A DNA stretch of 29,778 nucleotides. Origin: a virus. Both the position numbers and the translations under genes were made by a program. Below are positions 5,459-15,126 of this stretch, piece by piece (position 1 is the first letter of the stretch; each line of letters begins with the position of its first letter). Location of the stretch: the IMG/VR virus record IMGVR_UViG_3300042289_000085, positions 1 to 29,778 of that record. One strand, written 5' to 3'. Under the pieces are notes generated by a model. The model was not told where the DNA came from and did no database searches. It worked only from the letters and a program-made list of their open reading frames with translations.

Positions 5459-8364
5459 TTGACGTCAGCGATCAGGCGGACAGCGATGCGGCTGGTGGAC
5501 TCGACGTGGTAGGCCAAAAGATCCACCGAGTTGGCCCCAGTCGTAAGCGTGGGTGCAGTCCCCCCTGGGAACTTGAAGACCGAGTTGTAGGCAAGCGTCC
5601 TGGACCCCGTGCCGTCCTGGACAACACGGATCACACCGCTCTGACCAGCCACAACATTTGTTGGAGCACCAAGTGTTCTGTTGCCGCCCAATGTGACCTG
5701 GAACTGGTTGCCAAGGCTAAGGTCCGTGGCGATAGTTGCTGCATCGGTGAGGGTGACGTAGGCGCCGCGTTGGGCTTTGGTGAAGCTTTGAGCAACATCA
5801 GTCTTTGCGGTGTCAGCATCGTAGCCTTGAACAGACGTACCAATGTCCGAAGCAACTAGAACATTAGAACCACCCTTTTGAAGTGTTCCTGTAAAGTTTG
5901 CAGTAGCGTCATCATACTTGGCAGTATCCGCGTCATAGCCTTGAACAGTGACGCCAATGTCTCCCGACACAAGGGCTGAATACCAAGCAAGAGTACCTGT
6001 ACCATTGGTTCCAAGTAATTGGCCGTTGGTACCGTCAGCATTGGGGAGGGTCCAAGTGATATTACTAGCTACTGTTCCAGGTGCTCTAAAGGCTACCCAG
6101 TTATTACCGTGACCAGTGGCTTCACCAAACTTTAACAGTAGTTGGTTATCCAGTATGGTATTGCTGCTCAGCGAAACATCACCAGTGCTGCTACCAATAG
6201 TCCGATTAAGAACATCAAGGTTAGCACCCAGTTGTGGAGTCAGGTCAGATGCCAAATCAAACGCAATAGAACCAGACGGAATAGTAACGTAACCAATCTG
6301 TTGATCAACGGTCAGCGTATCACCAAGCTTAAACTTACCATTATGATCAGTAATAGCAGCCCAGATTTTACCATTGTTAAGCTCAACAACTTGGTTGGCT
6401 TCAATAGGTACACCACCATTCTCGGGAAGGGCGGTATAGTTGGTACCAGAACCCACATACTCCATCGTATGACCGCTAGAAGCAATCATCGAACGAAGAT
6501 AGAAGGAGACAGCAGAGCCACCTGCAACTGAACCGTTAAGACCAAGGTTGTTTGATTTATTAGCAGGATCAGGACGGCTAATAGTTACAGTCCATCCAGC
6601 ACCGGCTGCCGTAGCAGACAGAATCGGATAGGTATTACCACCAATGTCCACCAGCATATTGCTCTGGGGACGGGTAGCAGTACCGTGCCAAGGAGAGCCA
6701 GGAGTTGGAGCACCAATGGTAAAGGTAATAGAACCACTATTGGCAAGAGCAGTTGTGGTTGCTGTAAAGATAGCATTTGTAGAACGACCATCAGCAATCA
6801 ACGAATACCGACCAAAGTCAGTGGTGCTTGCTGCCAAATTAGCTTGACCACCATTACGACATTTGATGTGATAATGGGTAAAGAAGGAGTAGCTAGAGGT
6901 AGCTTGACAGTAACCGTTATTGGTAACTAGGATACCAGGGCCATCAAGACCAACGTGGGTATAGCTATCACATACCATAGACCGAAGTGGTGAAGATGCG
7001 TTAACCGTACTTCCATCAATAAGGATACCACCACCCGTCATTGCCGAATCAGTATCACCACCAGCACCACCAGCAGGGGTATGAGGATTCAAGCTGCTGT
7101 TATTAATCTCCGAATCAGAGAAGTTAGTACAATTCTGAATATAAGGAGACTTATAAATCATTGCCCCAGGATAGAACGAGAAGTTCCAACCTTGGTTCTC
7201 AGGTAGACCGTAGGTAGCACCACTATCAATAGTACTGTTACCACGTGTACCACTTGCCTTCACACCTGTAAGGGTAAGGCCAGCAATATAAGTACCACTA
7301 TTTACACGGAACAGGCTGTTTGTTTCAGTAGCAGCAGTGGGGTGAACAATACAACTACGAAGAGCTTGGCCAATAATCGACACATCCTTTTTGGTAATGT
7401 CAATTGGAGCAACCTCTTGGTACACACCAGGAGCTACAATAACTACACTACCATCACCGTAGGTAGCATCTGCATTAATCTGGTTAATAGCAGCTTTAAT
7501 GGTTTGCTTTGGAGAACTAATGCGGTGACCGTCGTTGGCATTGTTACCATTAACAGAGTCAACATAGACAACCTTGGGCAGGTTGGTAAAGGTACCACCA
7601 GAAGCAATACCTAACCATGAAGCACCATTCCAAATAGAAAGGGTCAGGTTTGGATCATTTTGAAGCCACGTCTTACCGACTTGCCAGTTTGAACCAACAG
7701 GGGTGGTAGTTTGAACAATGGTATCAAAACGCTTAGAGGCAGCCAGAGCAGTAAATAGATTGTTATCAGCAGCAGCAGGAGAACCAGCGTTCTGTTCTGT
7801 TTCAGTGATAATATCTACATCTTTAATTCGATCAAAGTCAATGGAGTTGGCTCCAATACCAATAACAATTTGTCCAGATGCTGGAGAGTTATCGGTAATT
7901 GTAATACCATCAGTAGCAGTAATATCCGTGGTAAGAGCAGTATCAATTTTAGCATCAATCCGCCCATCAGTTGCAGCAGTGGTGGCTACTTGGTTATTAT
8001 TGGATGCCCAAGCCTCAGAGCTATTAATGGTATCAGTAATTTTATCCCAGGTATTGTTACCAATTTCCTGAACCGCATAAAGGGTTTGGTCAAAGTTATC
8101 ATTCAGGTTTTGTGCCCGAATAGATGACCCAGGATAAAATTCTGCTTTGTTAGCATCAATATCGGTTTCCCGATAAATACGAATAAGGACCCCCACACCG
8201 GGGGCCGCATCAAATTCGATAGTAGTTGCGTTGGCAAAAGAATATGCAGTTGTTACAACCTCATTAAGAGTTACCTTAACGTCGGTTTCTTCAAGATATG
8301 GAAATGAAAAGGAATAGAGCTTAGTCGATCCATTCCCCGTGTATGTGTTTTGAGTGATTGCCAT
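5455..8364 (-). CDS. Tail fibre protein with a T7 gp17-type N-terminus
   Basis: A 969-aa protein. Residues 1 to about 110 match the T7 tail fibre N-terminal domain that attaches the fibre to the tail (TYTGNGSTKLYSFSFPYL, IRIYRETDID, IRAQNLNDNFDQ). A short coiled or linker stretch follows. From about residue 265 comes a beta-helix module of pectate-lyase type (VVYVDSVNGNNANDG, then SSPKQTIKAAINQI and VVIVAPGVYQEV). The C-terminal quarter holds a repeated QGYDADTAK motif (twice, near residues 808-855) and a beta-rich end. This fits a receptor-binding fibre that may also act on surface polysaccharide, though no catalytic residues were identified. The start ATG shares a base with the upstream stop (TAATG). 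Confidence 0.92.
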   Translation of the reverse strand: MAITQNTYTGNGSTKLYSFSFPYLEETDVKVTLNEVVTTAYSFANATTIEFDAAPGVGVLIRIYRETDIDANKAEFYPGSSIRAQNLNDNFDQTLYAVQEIGNNTWDKITDTINSSEAWASNNNQVATTAATDGRIDAKIDTALTTDITATDGITITDNSPASGQIVIGIGANSIDFDRIKDVDIITETEQNAGSPAAADNNLFTALAASKRFDTIVQTTTPVGSNWQVGKTWLQNDPNLTLSIWNGASWLGIASGGTFTNLPKVVYVDSVNGNNANDGHRISSPKQTIKAAINQINADATYGDGSVVIVAPGVYQEVAPIDITKKDVSIIGQALRSCIVHPTAATETNSLFRVNSGTYIAGLTLTGVKASGTRGNSTIDSGATYGLPENQGWNFSFYPGAMIYKSPYIQNCTNFSDSEINNSSLNPHTPAGGAGGDTDSAMTGGGILIDGSTVNASSPLRSMVCDSYTHVGLDGPGILVTNNGYCQATSSYSFFTHYHIKCRNGGQANLAASTTDFGRYSLIADGRSTNAIFTATTTALANSGSITFTIGAPTPGSPWHGTATRPQSNMLVDIGGNTYPILSATAAGAGWTVTISRPDPANKSNNLGLNGSVAGGSAVSFYLRSMIASSGHTMEYVGSGTNYTALPENGGVPIEANQVVELNNGKIWAAITDHNGKFKLGDTLTVDQQIGYVTIPSGSIAFDLASDLTPQLGANLDVLNRTIGSSTGDVSLSSNTILDNQLLLKFGEATGHGNNWVAFRAPGTVASNITWTLPNADGTNGQLLGTNGTGTLAWYSALVSGDIGVTVQGYDADTAKYDDATANFTGTLQKGGSNVLVASDIGTSVQGYDADTAKTDVAQSFTKAQRGAYVTLTDAATIATDLSLGNQFQVTLGGNRTLGAPTNVVAGQSGVIRVVQDGTGSRTLAYNSVFKFPGGTAPTLTTGANSVDLLAYHVESTSRIAVRLIADVK

Positions 8365-11300
8365 TAGAACTCAAGAAGCGATTCTAGATCAGGATTTGGA
8401 CCAAAGTCTCCTTGAAGAGCACGAATACCACGATCACGGCTCTTCATAACAAGAGCACGGTATTCACCATCTTCTTCGTAGAGTCTGCGGAGTGCGGCTT
8501 TTTTGAAGCTACTGACAATACGGTTGATCTGTTTGATGTGCGGCGGTGCGGGACCTTCCTCACCAGTAACAACCATATCAGCGGTAACGGGACGACCTTT
8601 ATACGCATCTGCCATAGCTTTCCAGGCAGGGTTATCAAAGGCCTTCTTTAGTTCATTACGAAGACCAGACGAGGCAAGAATTTGTGCAAGGCGTTCCCGT
8701 TGATTAGGAAGCAGCTCTACATTGTCTGTGCCGCGCTTAAGAATGGTGTTGGTGGGGTAACCAATCTCCGTAAGCTTCTTAACAACTGGATCCTTTTCAA
8801 CATCATAAATGCGAATAGGACTAATGGCATTATAAATACCACCACCAGTGCTTTGGATCTTCTTACCAGTAATCGGGCTGGTAACCGTAGCCAGATCTCT
8901 GCCAAACCCAGGGGCAGCAGAAACAAGCATACGATCTAATTCACCACGAGTTTCTTTGAGGTATGGATCAAGGGAATTTGCAAAGGCACGCCTAACACCA
9001 GAATACGGAAGAACCGTATTAACGGAGTTAAGCAGAAAGTTCATGCCACTTGGATCAGTAAGTGCCTTTGGATTCAGCATCTCACCAAGCGTAGCAATAC
9101 CAGCAAGGAAGCTCTTATCGGTATAGCTAGCCATGATGGAATATTGAAGCTGCCGCATAACATTAGACGCAGCATCAGCACCACCAATCTTCACAAGCCT
9201 CATCGCATCCGCAACAATGCTAAGCATCGAGTTAACGGGTTCAAACGAAGCATAAGACACCCACTTATCTCCAACCTTAATGGACATAGGCGGACGCCCT
9301 TCTTCTCTCCATGCCTTACGTTCTTCTGGATCGTGGGGAAGGTTTCCAGTAACATCAGTGGTAATACCAAGCATCAACATGGTACCAACCAACAACGTAC
9401 CGGTTGCTTCACGACCCTCCATCTCAGCAATCAGCAGTTGATCGCCACTCTTAACAGCCGCTTGATAGGTTTCGCTGAATTGACGAATACCACGGCTAAC
9501 AATTGGCATGTGCTCAAGGCCATAACCAAGCAGGTTAGCGGGGGTTCTAACAAACGGAATGAACAGCCTACCAAGACCCATGGGCATTTGATCCACAGCA
9601 TTGGCAATGCTATTCATAAAGGAACCTGGATCATTCTGGAAGGTAACCCGTTCCGCATAATCAAGTAGATCCTTATCAAGAATACGACCAGTCTGTGCAT
9701 CAATACCCTTAGAGAACCCTTCGATGTACTTATTAAACAACATATCCACATCTGCATCATCTGCGGAGTGGGCCATTGCTTCATACATCGCCTTGCTGTG
9801 CATCCGATAACGGGCAGACAGGCTCTTAAAGAAGTCATCGCCAGCCATCAATGCCCTACTGGGCCACGACAACCATGGGTTATTCAATGCCTTATAAGTA
9901 TTATAAAGCATACCTGCGGCTACCTTTTCCCCATCAGTGCGAGCAGCCAGGTTCATCTGTTCCAGGATAGCTCGTGTTTCAAAATCATCAACAACGAACT
10001 TCTGGTTAAAGTTTACGGAGTCACCAGTACGAAGGGTGGTAAGGGCCGTTTGCCACGCATCATTGATGCCAGTAAACATACCATGGACACCAGACACCGA
10101 GGAAGCCCGCAGTGACTTATCGTTCTTAATAACACCCCTAAGGTACGTTGAGAAGGGCCTCTCAACAAGCGAATAGGTGTTACCAAAGGTGTTCCTAAGG
10201 TGAGTAATAGGACCAGACAGCATTGATTGGTACATGCTCGTGGTAAGGGCGTTGGTCCCTTGACGAATAGCAACAGCACCAAAGCGCACAGTCTTAGACG
10301 GATCACCGCCCGCCAAAACCATTGCACTGATCAACCGGTCTAGTTCTTCTGCTGCGGTTGGATCGCTGCTTCTTTGAAGTTGCTTAACCTTAAGAGCCCA
10401 TTCACGGATCTGTCCACGAGTGAGTTCTTGGTCAGCAGCTTGAGCAACATCATCATAAACCTCTGCATTAAACTTAAAAATGTTCAACGTAGAGCCCGTC
10501 TTTTGGGCGGTGTATTTATGAAGATCAAGCAGGGTAACAAGACGATCAACCACCCGATCAAATGAGTTACCATCAAGTTCTCCTGCCTCACGAAGGGCAG
10601 CAGCGTTTGTGGCAAGTTCGTTGATTTGAAGGGCTGTGTCTCGAATCAAGGCCTTGGTAACAAGGATACCCTTCTTTGACAGAACCTTACCGGTGGTGTT
10701 TTCTGGGTCAATCAACTCCGACTGCTTCATCAAATCAATGAGCTGTTCGTTGCTGGTTTCCCCATCAATAGCAGCCCTGAAGTTTTGAAGTTCTTCAGCA
10801 GCGGATTTAACAATACCATTAACAGACGTGCGAGCAGCGGCTGCAGCCTGTTGAAGGTCAGCACGCTTAGACACGTTACGAATCAGCTCTTCTGCATCCC
10901 CCGTAATGGAAGAAATACGGAACTGAGCATCGGTAAGCATGTGGGTAGCACCACGAACCGTGCCAAGCGGCAGATCAACGCCTGCGGCCTTAGCACCGGA
11001 CCCCGCATAGGCAGTATGCTGTTGGGCTATGGCGCGTGTTGGACTGCCCTCTACGGCCCTAGCAGCAGCCTCCTGTGGCAGAAGCTCCTTTGCATCATCA
11101 GGGGCATACCCACGACTGATGGATTCATCTAGTTCTTCAATGTTCTTAGTAACTAGATTCTTGGTATCAGTAAGAGCAACAAACCGTGGATCGGTTTCAT
11201 CAACACCAGACGCCCGCATAGCATCCAGTTGCTGACCATACTTAAGTTCAAGGTCAGTAAGCTCTTCAAGTTCAAGCTGATGAGCAGTTCCCCAACGGGT

Positions 11301-12326
11301 AGCTTCTGTTTCAACTGCTTTTTTATGAACAGTATCAACCTCTTTTGCTTTGGTTTCAACTGCCTTCAGTCCCTGTTGAAGTGCTTCTTCCTTTGTGGCT
11401 CCAGCTTTAAGTGCTGCCTGAGCGGCCTTACGACCAAAGAGTAGAAAAGATGTACCATCAGCAATGGCACCAAACACCGAACCTTCCAGGGTACCCTTGA
11501 ACTTTGCGGTAAAGATGTTGTCATCATCATCAGAAGCTAATGCAAGTAGGAACGAATCCTTAATTGCACTGTCCTGAGGAATCATATCCTTTACCATTCG
11601 GGAAAAGTTTCCATCTTCCTTTGTGGTAAGAAGGAAATCAGCCACCGCACCAGGCACAATACCAGATGCAATAGCTCCTTTCAATCCAACGCCTTTGGTT
11701 CCGAGATTAACAGCCGCCTTAGGAAGGGCCTTGGCTGCTTGACGGGTAATGACAATCAGATTAGCAAGCTTTGCAGCAGTTTGACCAATCTGTGTTTTGG
11801 GTTTTTGAAGACCGAATGAATATGCCGCAGCAGTGTATCTATCGCTGAATGGATCTTCGGTGGGCTTAACTTTGCCACCTGTCAGCTTAACAGCTCCTGC
11901 TTTTAATATATCACCGGTGAGATCAAGAGTATCAAGCGTACTTTCAACTGCACCAACCCCAACATTTGCCATGACCCTGACGGCTTCTGCCCCAGGACCA
12001 ACATCCTTTTCTATGGCTTGATTAGCCTGTTGAAGGAGAGTCTTGTCTTGTTCCTTCTTTTGGCGATACCGGTCTTGAGTTTGGGTACCAAAGACAGCAT
12101 CATATGCCCCAGTAACAGCTTCGCCTGCATCAAACTGGCCAATGGCTTGTTGGATACCAGCCAGCGGATTAACCGTAGCAGGACCAACTTGTCCAGTTCG
12201 AACTTGTTCTTTTTTAACTTCTTGTTCTTCAGCCTCTCGGAACTTTTCTTGTTCCTTTTCGTACTGATTGCTAGTGTAATAAGGATCAGTGGGACCAGGC
12301 CCAACGGGGCCAAGCAATTGAGACAT
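8364..12326 (-). CDS. Internal virion protein D (T7 gp16-like, no transglycosylase domain)
   Basis: A 1320-aa protein, almost exactly the length of T7 gp16 (1318 aa), at the gp16 position directly before the tail fibre. It is mainly helical, with a long charged coiled-coil region near residues 300-400 (KAKEVDTVHKKAVETEATRW), Ala-rich helices, and a hydrophobic segment near residue 1000 (TGTLLVGTMLMLGITTDV). In T7 this protein is ejected first and helps form the channel that carries DNA into the cell. The N-terminal transglycosylase of T7 gp16 is not seen here: the first 150 residues lack the Glu and GLxQI-type motifs, and that activity appears to sit in the neighbouring gp15-like protein. A GGGGA sequence lies about 10 bases before the ATG. 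Confidence 0.85.
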   Translation of the reverse strand: MSQLLGPVGPGPTDPYYTSNQYEKEQEKFREAEEQEVKKEQVRTGQVGPATVNPLAGIQQAIGQFDAGEAVTGAYDAVFGTQTQDRYRQKKEQDKTLLQQANQAIEKDVGPGAEAVRVMANVGVGAVESTLDTLDLTGDILKAGAVKLTGGKVKPTEDPFSDRYTAAAYSFGLQKPKTQIGQTAAKLANLIVITRQAAKALPKAAVNLGTKGVGLKGAIASGIVPGAVADFLLTTKEDGNFSRMVKDMIPQDSAIKDSFLLALASDDDDNIFTAKFKGTLEGSVFGAIADGTSFLLFGRKAAQAALKAGATKEEALQQGLKAVETKAKEVDTVHKKAVETEATRWGTAHQLELEELTDLELKYGQQLDAMRASGVDETDPRFVALTDTKNLVTKNIEELDESISRGYAPDDAKELLPQEAAARAVEGSPTRAIAQQHTAYAGSGAKAAGVDLPLGTVRGATHMLTDAQFRISSITGDAEELIRNVSKRADLQQAAAAARTSVNGIVKSAAEELQNFRAAIDGETSNEQLIDLMKQSELIDPENTTGKVLSKKGILVTKALIRDTALQINELATNAAALREAGELDGNSFDRVVDRLVTLLDLHKYTAQKTGSTLNIFKFNAEVYDDVAQAADQELTRGQIREWALKVKQLQRSSDPTAAEELDRLISAMVLAGGDPSKTVRFGAVAIRQGTNALTTSMYQSMLSGPITHLRNTFGNTYSLVERPFSTYLRGVIKNDKSLRASSVSGVHGMFTGINDAWQTALTTLRTGDSVNFNQKFVVDDFETRAILEQMNLAARTDGEKVAAGMLYNTYKALNNPWLSWPSRALMAGDDFFKSLSARYRMHSKAMYEAMAHSADDADVDMLFNKYIEGFSKGIDAQTGRILDKDLLDYAERVTFQNDPGSFMNSIANAVDQMPMGLGRLFIPFVRTPANLLGYGLEHMPIVSRGIRQFSETYQAAVKSGDQLLIAEMEGREATGTLLVGTMLMLGITTDVTGNLPHDPEERKAWREEGRPPMSIKVGDKWVSYASFEPVNSMLSIVADAMRLVKIGGADAASNVMRQLQYSIMASYTDKSFLAGIATLGEMLNPKALTDPSGMNFLLNSVNTVLPYSGVRRAFANSLDPYLKETRGELDRMLVSAAPGFGRDLATVTSPITGKKIQSTGGGIYNAISPIRIYDVEKDPVVKKLTEIGYPTNTILKRGTDNVELLPNQRERLAQILASSGLRNELKKAFDNPAWKAMADAYKGRPVTADMVVTGEEGPAPPHIKQINRIVSSFKKAALRRLYEEDGEYRALVMKSRDRGIRALQGDFGPNPDLESLLEF

Positions 12327-12400
12327 AGATAGGATTCCCCGCAGGGATAAGGTTTACCAACGGGAAACAGGGGTAAGCGCACCTACCCCCATCTGTCTAC
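12327..12400 (-). promoter_or_regulatory. 74-base intergenic gap with two hairpins before the gp16-like gene
   Basis: This gap separates the gp15-like stop and gp16-like start and contains two inverted repeats. GGGGTA and TACCCC pair across 12370-12389 (8 bp including a G:U pair, with a tight loop), and TCCC pairs with GGGA across 12336-12347 around a TGCG loop. The second hairpin covers the GGGGA that would serve as ribosome binding site. Neither is followed by a U-run, so they are not classical terminators. They could be an RNA processing or translation control point. Confidence 0.45.
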
Positions 12401-15121
12401 TTAAAGACCACCCGACTTTTTCAGTTGAGCATACGCACGGCGGGCTTCACTCATGTATTGAAGATACCGACCATCAGTATATGCCCCCCAGGCTTTGATT
12501 CCGCTTGTCTTCAGAATGTCAGCCATAACTTTTGCATTAACATTAGGATCTTTAAGGTCTTCATTGCTACGCAAGCCATAACGCTTAAGGCGAGCAGGAC
12601 CAAGATTATCAATCATGTTAATTTGCCACAATCCATAAGAGTTATCTCCTGAGGATCGGTTGTTGTTGTGAGCACCAGAATTACCACTGGATTCAGCCAA
12701 TCCAACAGCAGCCATTAGAATAGCCTTTTCCGGATCAAGTCCTTGTTGAAGGCCAAGCTTCAGGTAATCAACAACATTTAATTGAACACCAGGACGCATT
12801 TCACCCGTAGGTGTTACGCCTTTATTAACCTCTTGAATACGTTGGTTGCGTTGCTGAGCTTCTGCAATCCGACGCAGTTGAAGCATTTGTTCCAGATAGT
12901 TGCTGCTTGAAACAAGACGCTGAGCAGCTCGTGGGGCAACAGACTGAAACTCAGCCAGCTTTTGGGCTTGCGGGCTGTTTTTAATCGGAGCTGGATCAAT
13001 ACCAAAGTGTTGAGCCTGATGACTAAGAAGCTGCACCAATCCACCATTAGAGGCAGCAAGAGTAGCAGCCCGTTCGGTAGGAGGTTGTCCGCTTTGGAAG
13101 CGTTGAATGTTGTCTTCAACCTCAGCCTTTTCCATCAGCTTGGTATTACCAGAGGACTGACGACGGAGCTGAATGGTACGAGGATTGAAACCACCAGCAT
13201 CAGGCACATAACCCCGAAGCATACTCTTGACTTTATCAGGAGTAACAGCAGGGTTCTTACTGATGGGTTTAACCTTCCATTCCTTTGTGGTTGGGCTCTG
13301 TTGGAAGTAGCGACCAATCACCCGTGGAAGTTGGGTTTCAATAAGCTGGTTAATATCGTTGTCTTCAACAGCAGCACCAGACCGTTGTTGAGTATCGTAA
13401 AACTTATAAGCAATATCAGCCAAGTCATTGATAACTTGATTGACGTGTTGGGTATGCTTAAGGGGTTGGCCAAATGGATTAAGGCTAATAGCCCCAGCCT
13501 CACGAAGCTTTGCAGTAACGGCTTCCTTAATGGAGCTGCCAAACTGTTTCATAAAGCCAGAACGGTTTTCCCCATCAGCATACTGACCAAGTTCTTCACG
13601 CATTTGAGCAGTAATCCTGCCACTACGGAAGTCCTGTTCAAGCTGTTGTTGAGAGGGACGACGCCCTTGAGCAATGCCTTTACGATACTGACGGTAAAGG
13701 GTATAGTCAACATTCTCGGGTTCTGCCAACAGTTCAGCCCGCTTTTCAAGAGCAAGCCTACTGCCAGAATCAGCCAGAATACCAAGGGTACGGGCGGTTT
13801 CATCCCGAAGAGCCTTGAGTTGTCCAGAAGGAAGGTTAGCATCCTGCCGAGCCTTTTCAAGCGTCATTACTGCTTGTTCGGCTTGACGATCCAATGCCCG
13901 CTCTTGCCGTTGTTGTGAGGCTACGGCACGATTGTCAATAGCATCCAATGTTGCGGAGAACTGGTTTGCATAAGCCGATCCAAGCGTAATGCTCTTTGGC
14001 TCATTGGCAATCTTAGGAACACTTGACAGCTCCAACAACAAAGCCTCGGCTGCTTCCTTTGGCATCGTGCTAATCGCCGCCAAAGCTTGCTCTACGGCCC
14101 TATCAGACGCCTTACCTTTGCTTAGGCCCCCATATACCTCATAATCCGAAGTAAGCCTTTGAAACGATTCTGAGAGGTCCTGGGCCTTGAGTTGTGGGTT
14201 ACTAAATTCTTTCTGCGCCTGACCATCCAGATCAGAGATTGCTGTTTCCCTGTTCTTCCTTCCTGTTTCTTCTAGCCGATTCGCAGACAGTTGTCCACGA
14301 ACAGCCATCATGGTAGGAGCCAGGTGCTCCGAAAGGATAATCGGATTGATTGCATTGATACCAGAAGACTTAATAAAATCTTGCTGGGCAACCTCAAGAG
14401 CAGCTTCAATTTCCTGCGGGGTGGCTGCTTTAACAGGGGCAATAATCCGACCATCAGGAAGAGGAACAATAGCATCCGTCCGGTCCATAAAACCAGAGAA
14501 GAATGCCTGTGCCTTAGCAGCAGAAGTCTTTGTTAGGCCAACAGCCTGACCATAAGATCTCCATCCAGAGATGGCGCGGCTGTTGTTTCTGAAATCTGCA
14601 GCAGCACCAAGATTGCCTGTTGCTTGAATGTTATCAGCAACCTGACTATCAACCTCAGCAGCCTGCTTAAGGATACCAGTCTCTTGACGAAACTGTTCTG
14701 CCTTTTGAGGGTCTGGTTTGATCTTTCCAGTTAGAACATCAGAAAGACCAAGCTGGTATTGTTCTTCGTTCTTTTTCTTTACAAAATCCTGGACAAGTTT
14801 AGACAGGGTACCGCTAAACTCAACAAGATTTTCTACCTGGGTTTGTTGTGTCTGAAGGTTATACTCGGACGCCGTGCGATATGACTCAGCAAGAAAAACA
14901 GTACTTGCCTTGAAGCGTTCTGCGGAGGCTCGGTTGTTTTCAAACACTGCCCGCATCACATCTTCATCTTGCTTCATCTTCTGTTCAATGACAGACTGAG
15001 ACATCGCAAGAGAACGTTGACCCGCAGCAACAATTGCTTGAGACGGATCAAACGCTTGTTGTGGACGGAATCCACTATCGAGGCGTTCGTAACCTCGGAA
15101 TCCAACTCTTTGTTCTGCCAT
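12401..15121 (-). CDS. Internal virion protein (T7 gp15-like) with a C-terminal lytic transglycosylase domain
   Basis: A 906-aa protein in the gp15 position. Residues 1 to about 780 are mostly charged and helical, with many Gln, Ala and Glu (for example near 395-430), as expected for an internal core protein. The last 125 residues are an SLT-type lytic transglycosylase domain. The catalytic Glu is E810 in GLAESSGNSG, followed by SYGLWQIN (residues 828-835) and a downstream helical region with ADILKTSG and WGAYTDG. That enzyme opens peptidoglycan during DNA ejection. In T7 the equivalent domain is at the N-terminus of gp16. A perfect GGAGGT lies 9 bases before the ATG and overlaps the end of the upstream gp14-like gene. 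Confidence 0.88.
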   Translation of the reverse strand: MAEQRVGFRGYERLDSGFRPQQAFDPSQAIVAAGQRSLAMSQSVIEQKMKQDEDVMRAVFENNRASAERFKASTVFLAESYRTASEYNLQTQQTQVENLVEFSGTLSKLVQDFVKKKNEEQYQLGLSDVLTGKIKPDPQKAEQFRQETGILKQAAEVDSQVADNIQATGNLGAAADFRNNSRAISGWRSYGQAVGLTKTSAAKAQAFFSGFMDRTDAIVPLPDGRIIAPVKAATPQEIEAALEVAQQDFIKSSGINAINPIILSEHLAPTMMAVRGQLSANRLEETGRKNRETAISDLDGQAQKEFSNPQLKAQDLSESFQRLTSDYEVYGGLSKGKASDRAVEQALAAISTMPKEAAEALLLELSSVPKIANEPKSITLGSAYANQFSATLDAIDNRAVASQQRQERALDRQAEQAVMTLEKARQDANLPSGQLKALRDETARTLGILADSGSRLALEKRAELLAEPENVDYTLYRQYRKGIAQGRRPSQQQLEQDFRSGRITAQMREELGQYADGENRSGFMKQFGSSIKEAVTAKLREAGAISLNPFGQPLKHTQHVNQVINDLADIAYKFYDTQQRSGAAVEDNDINQLIETQLPRVIGRYFQQSPTTKEWKVKPISKNPAVTPDKVKSMLRGYVPDAGGFNPRTIQLRRQSSGNTKLMEKAEVEDNIQRFQSGQPPTERAATLAASNGGLVQLLSHQAQHFGIDPAPIKNSPQAQKLAEFQSVAPRAAQRLVSSSNYLEQMLQLRRIAEAQQRNQRIQEVNKGVTPTGEMRPGVQLNVVDYLKLGLQQGLDPEKAILMAAVGLAESSGNSGAHNNNRSSGDNSYGLWQINMIDNLGPARLKRYGLRSNEDLKDPNVNAKVMADILKTSGIKAWGAYTDGRYLQYMSEARRAYAQLKKSGGL

Positions 15122-15126
15122 GATTA

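Noticed and set aside
12962-13918. Long plus-strand open frame (318 codons) opposite the gp15-like gene
   Set aside because: It lies entirely opposite a well-supported gene with a recognised domain, reads as a basic, low-information protein, and all other genes use the minus strand.
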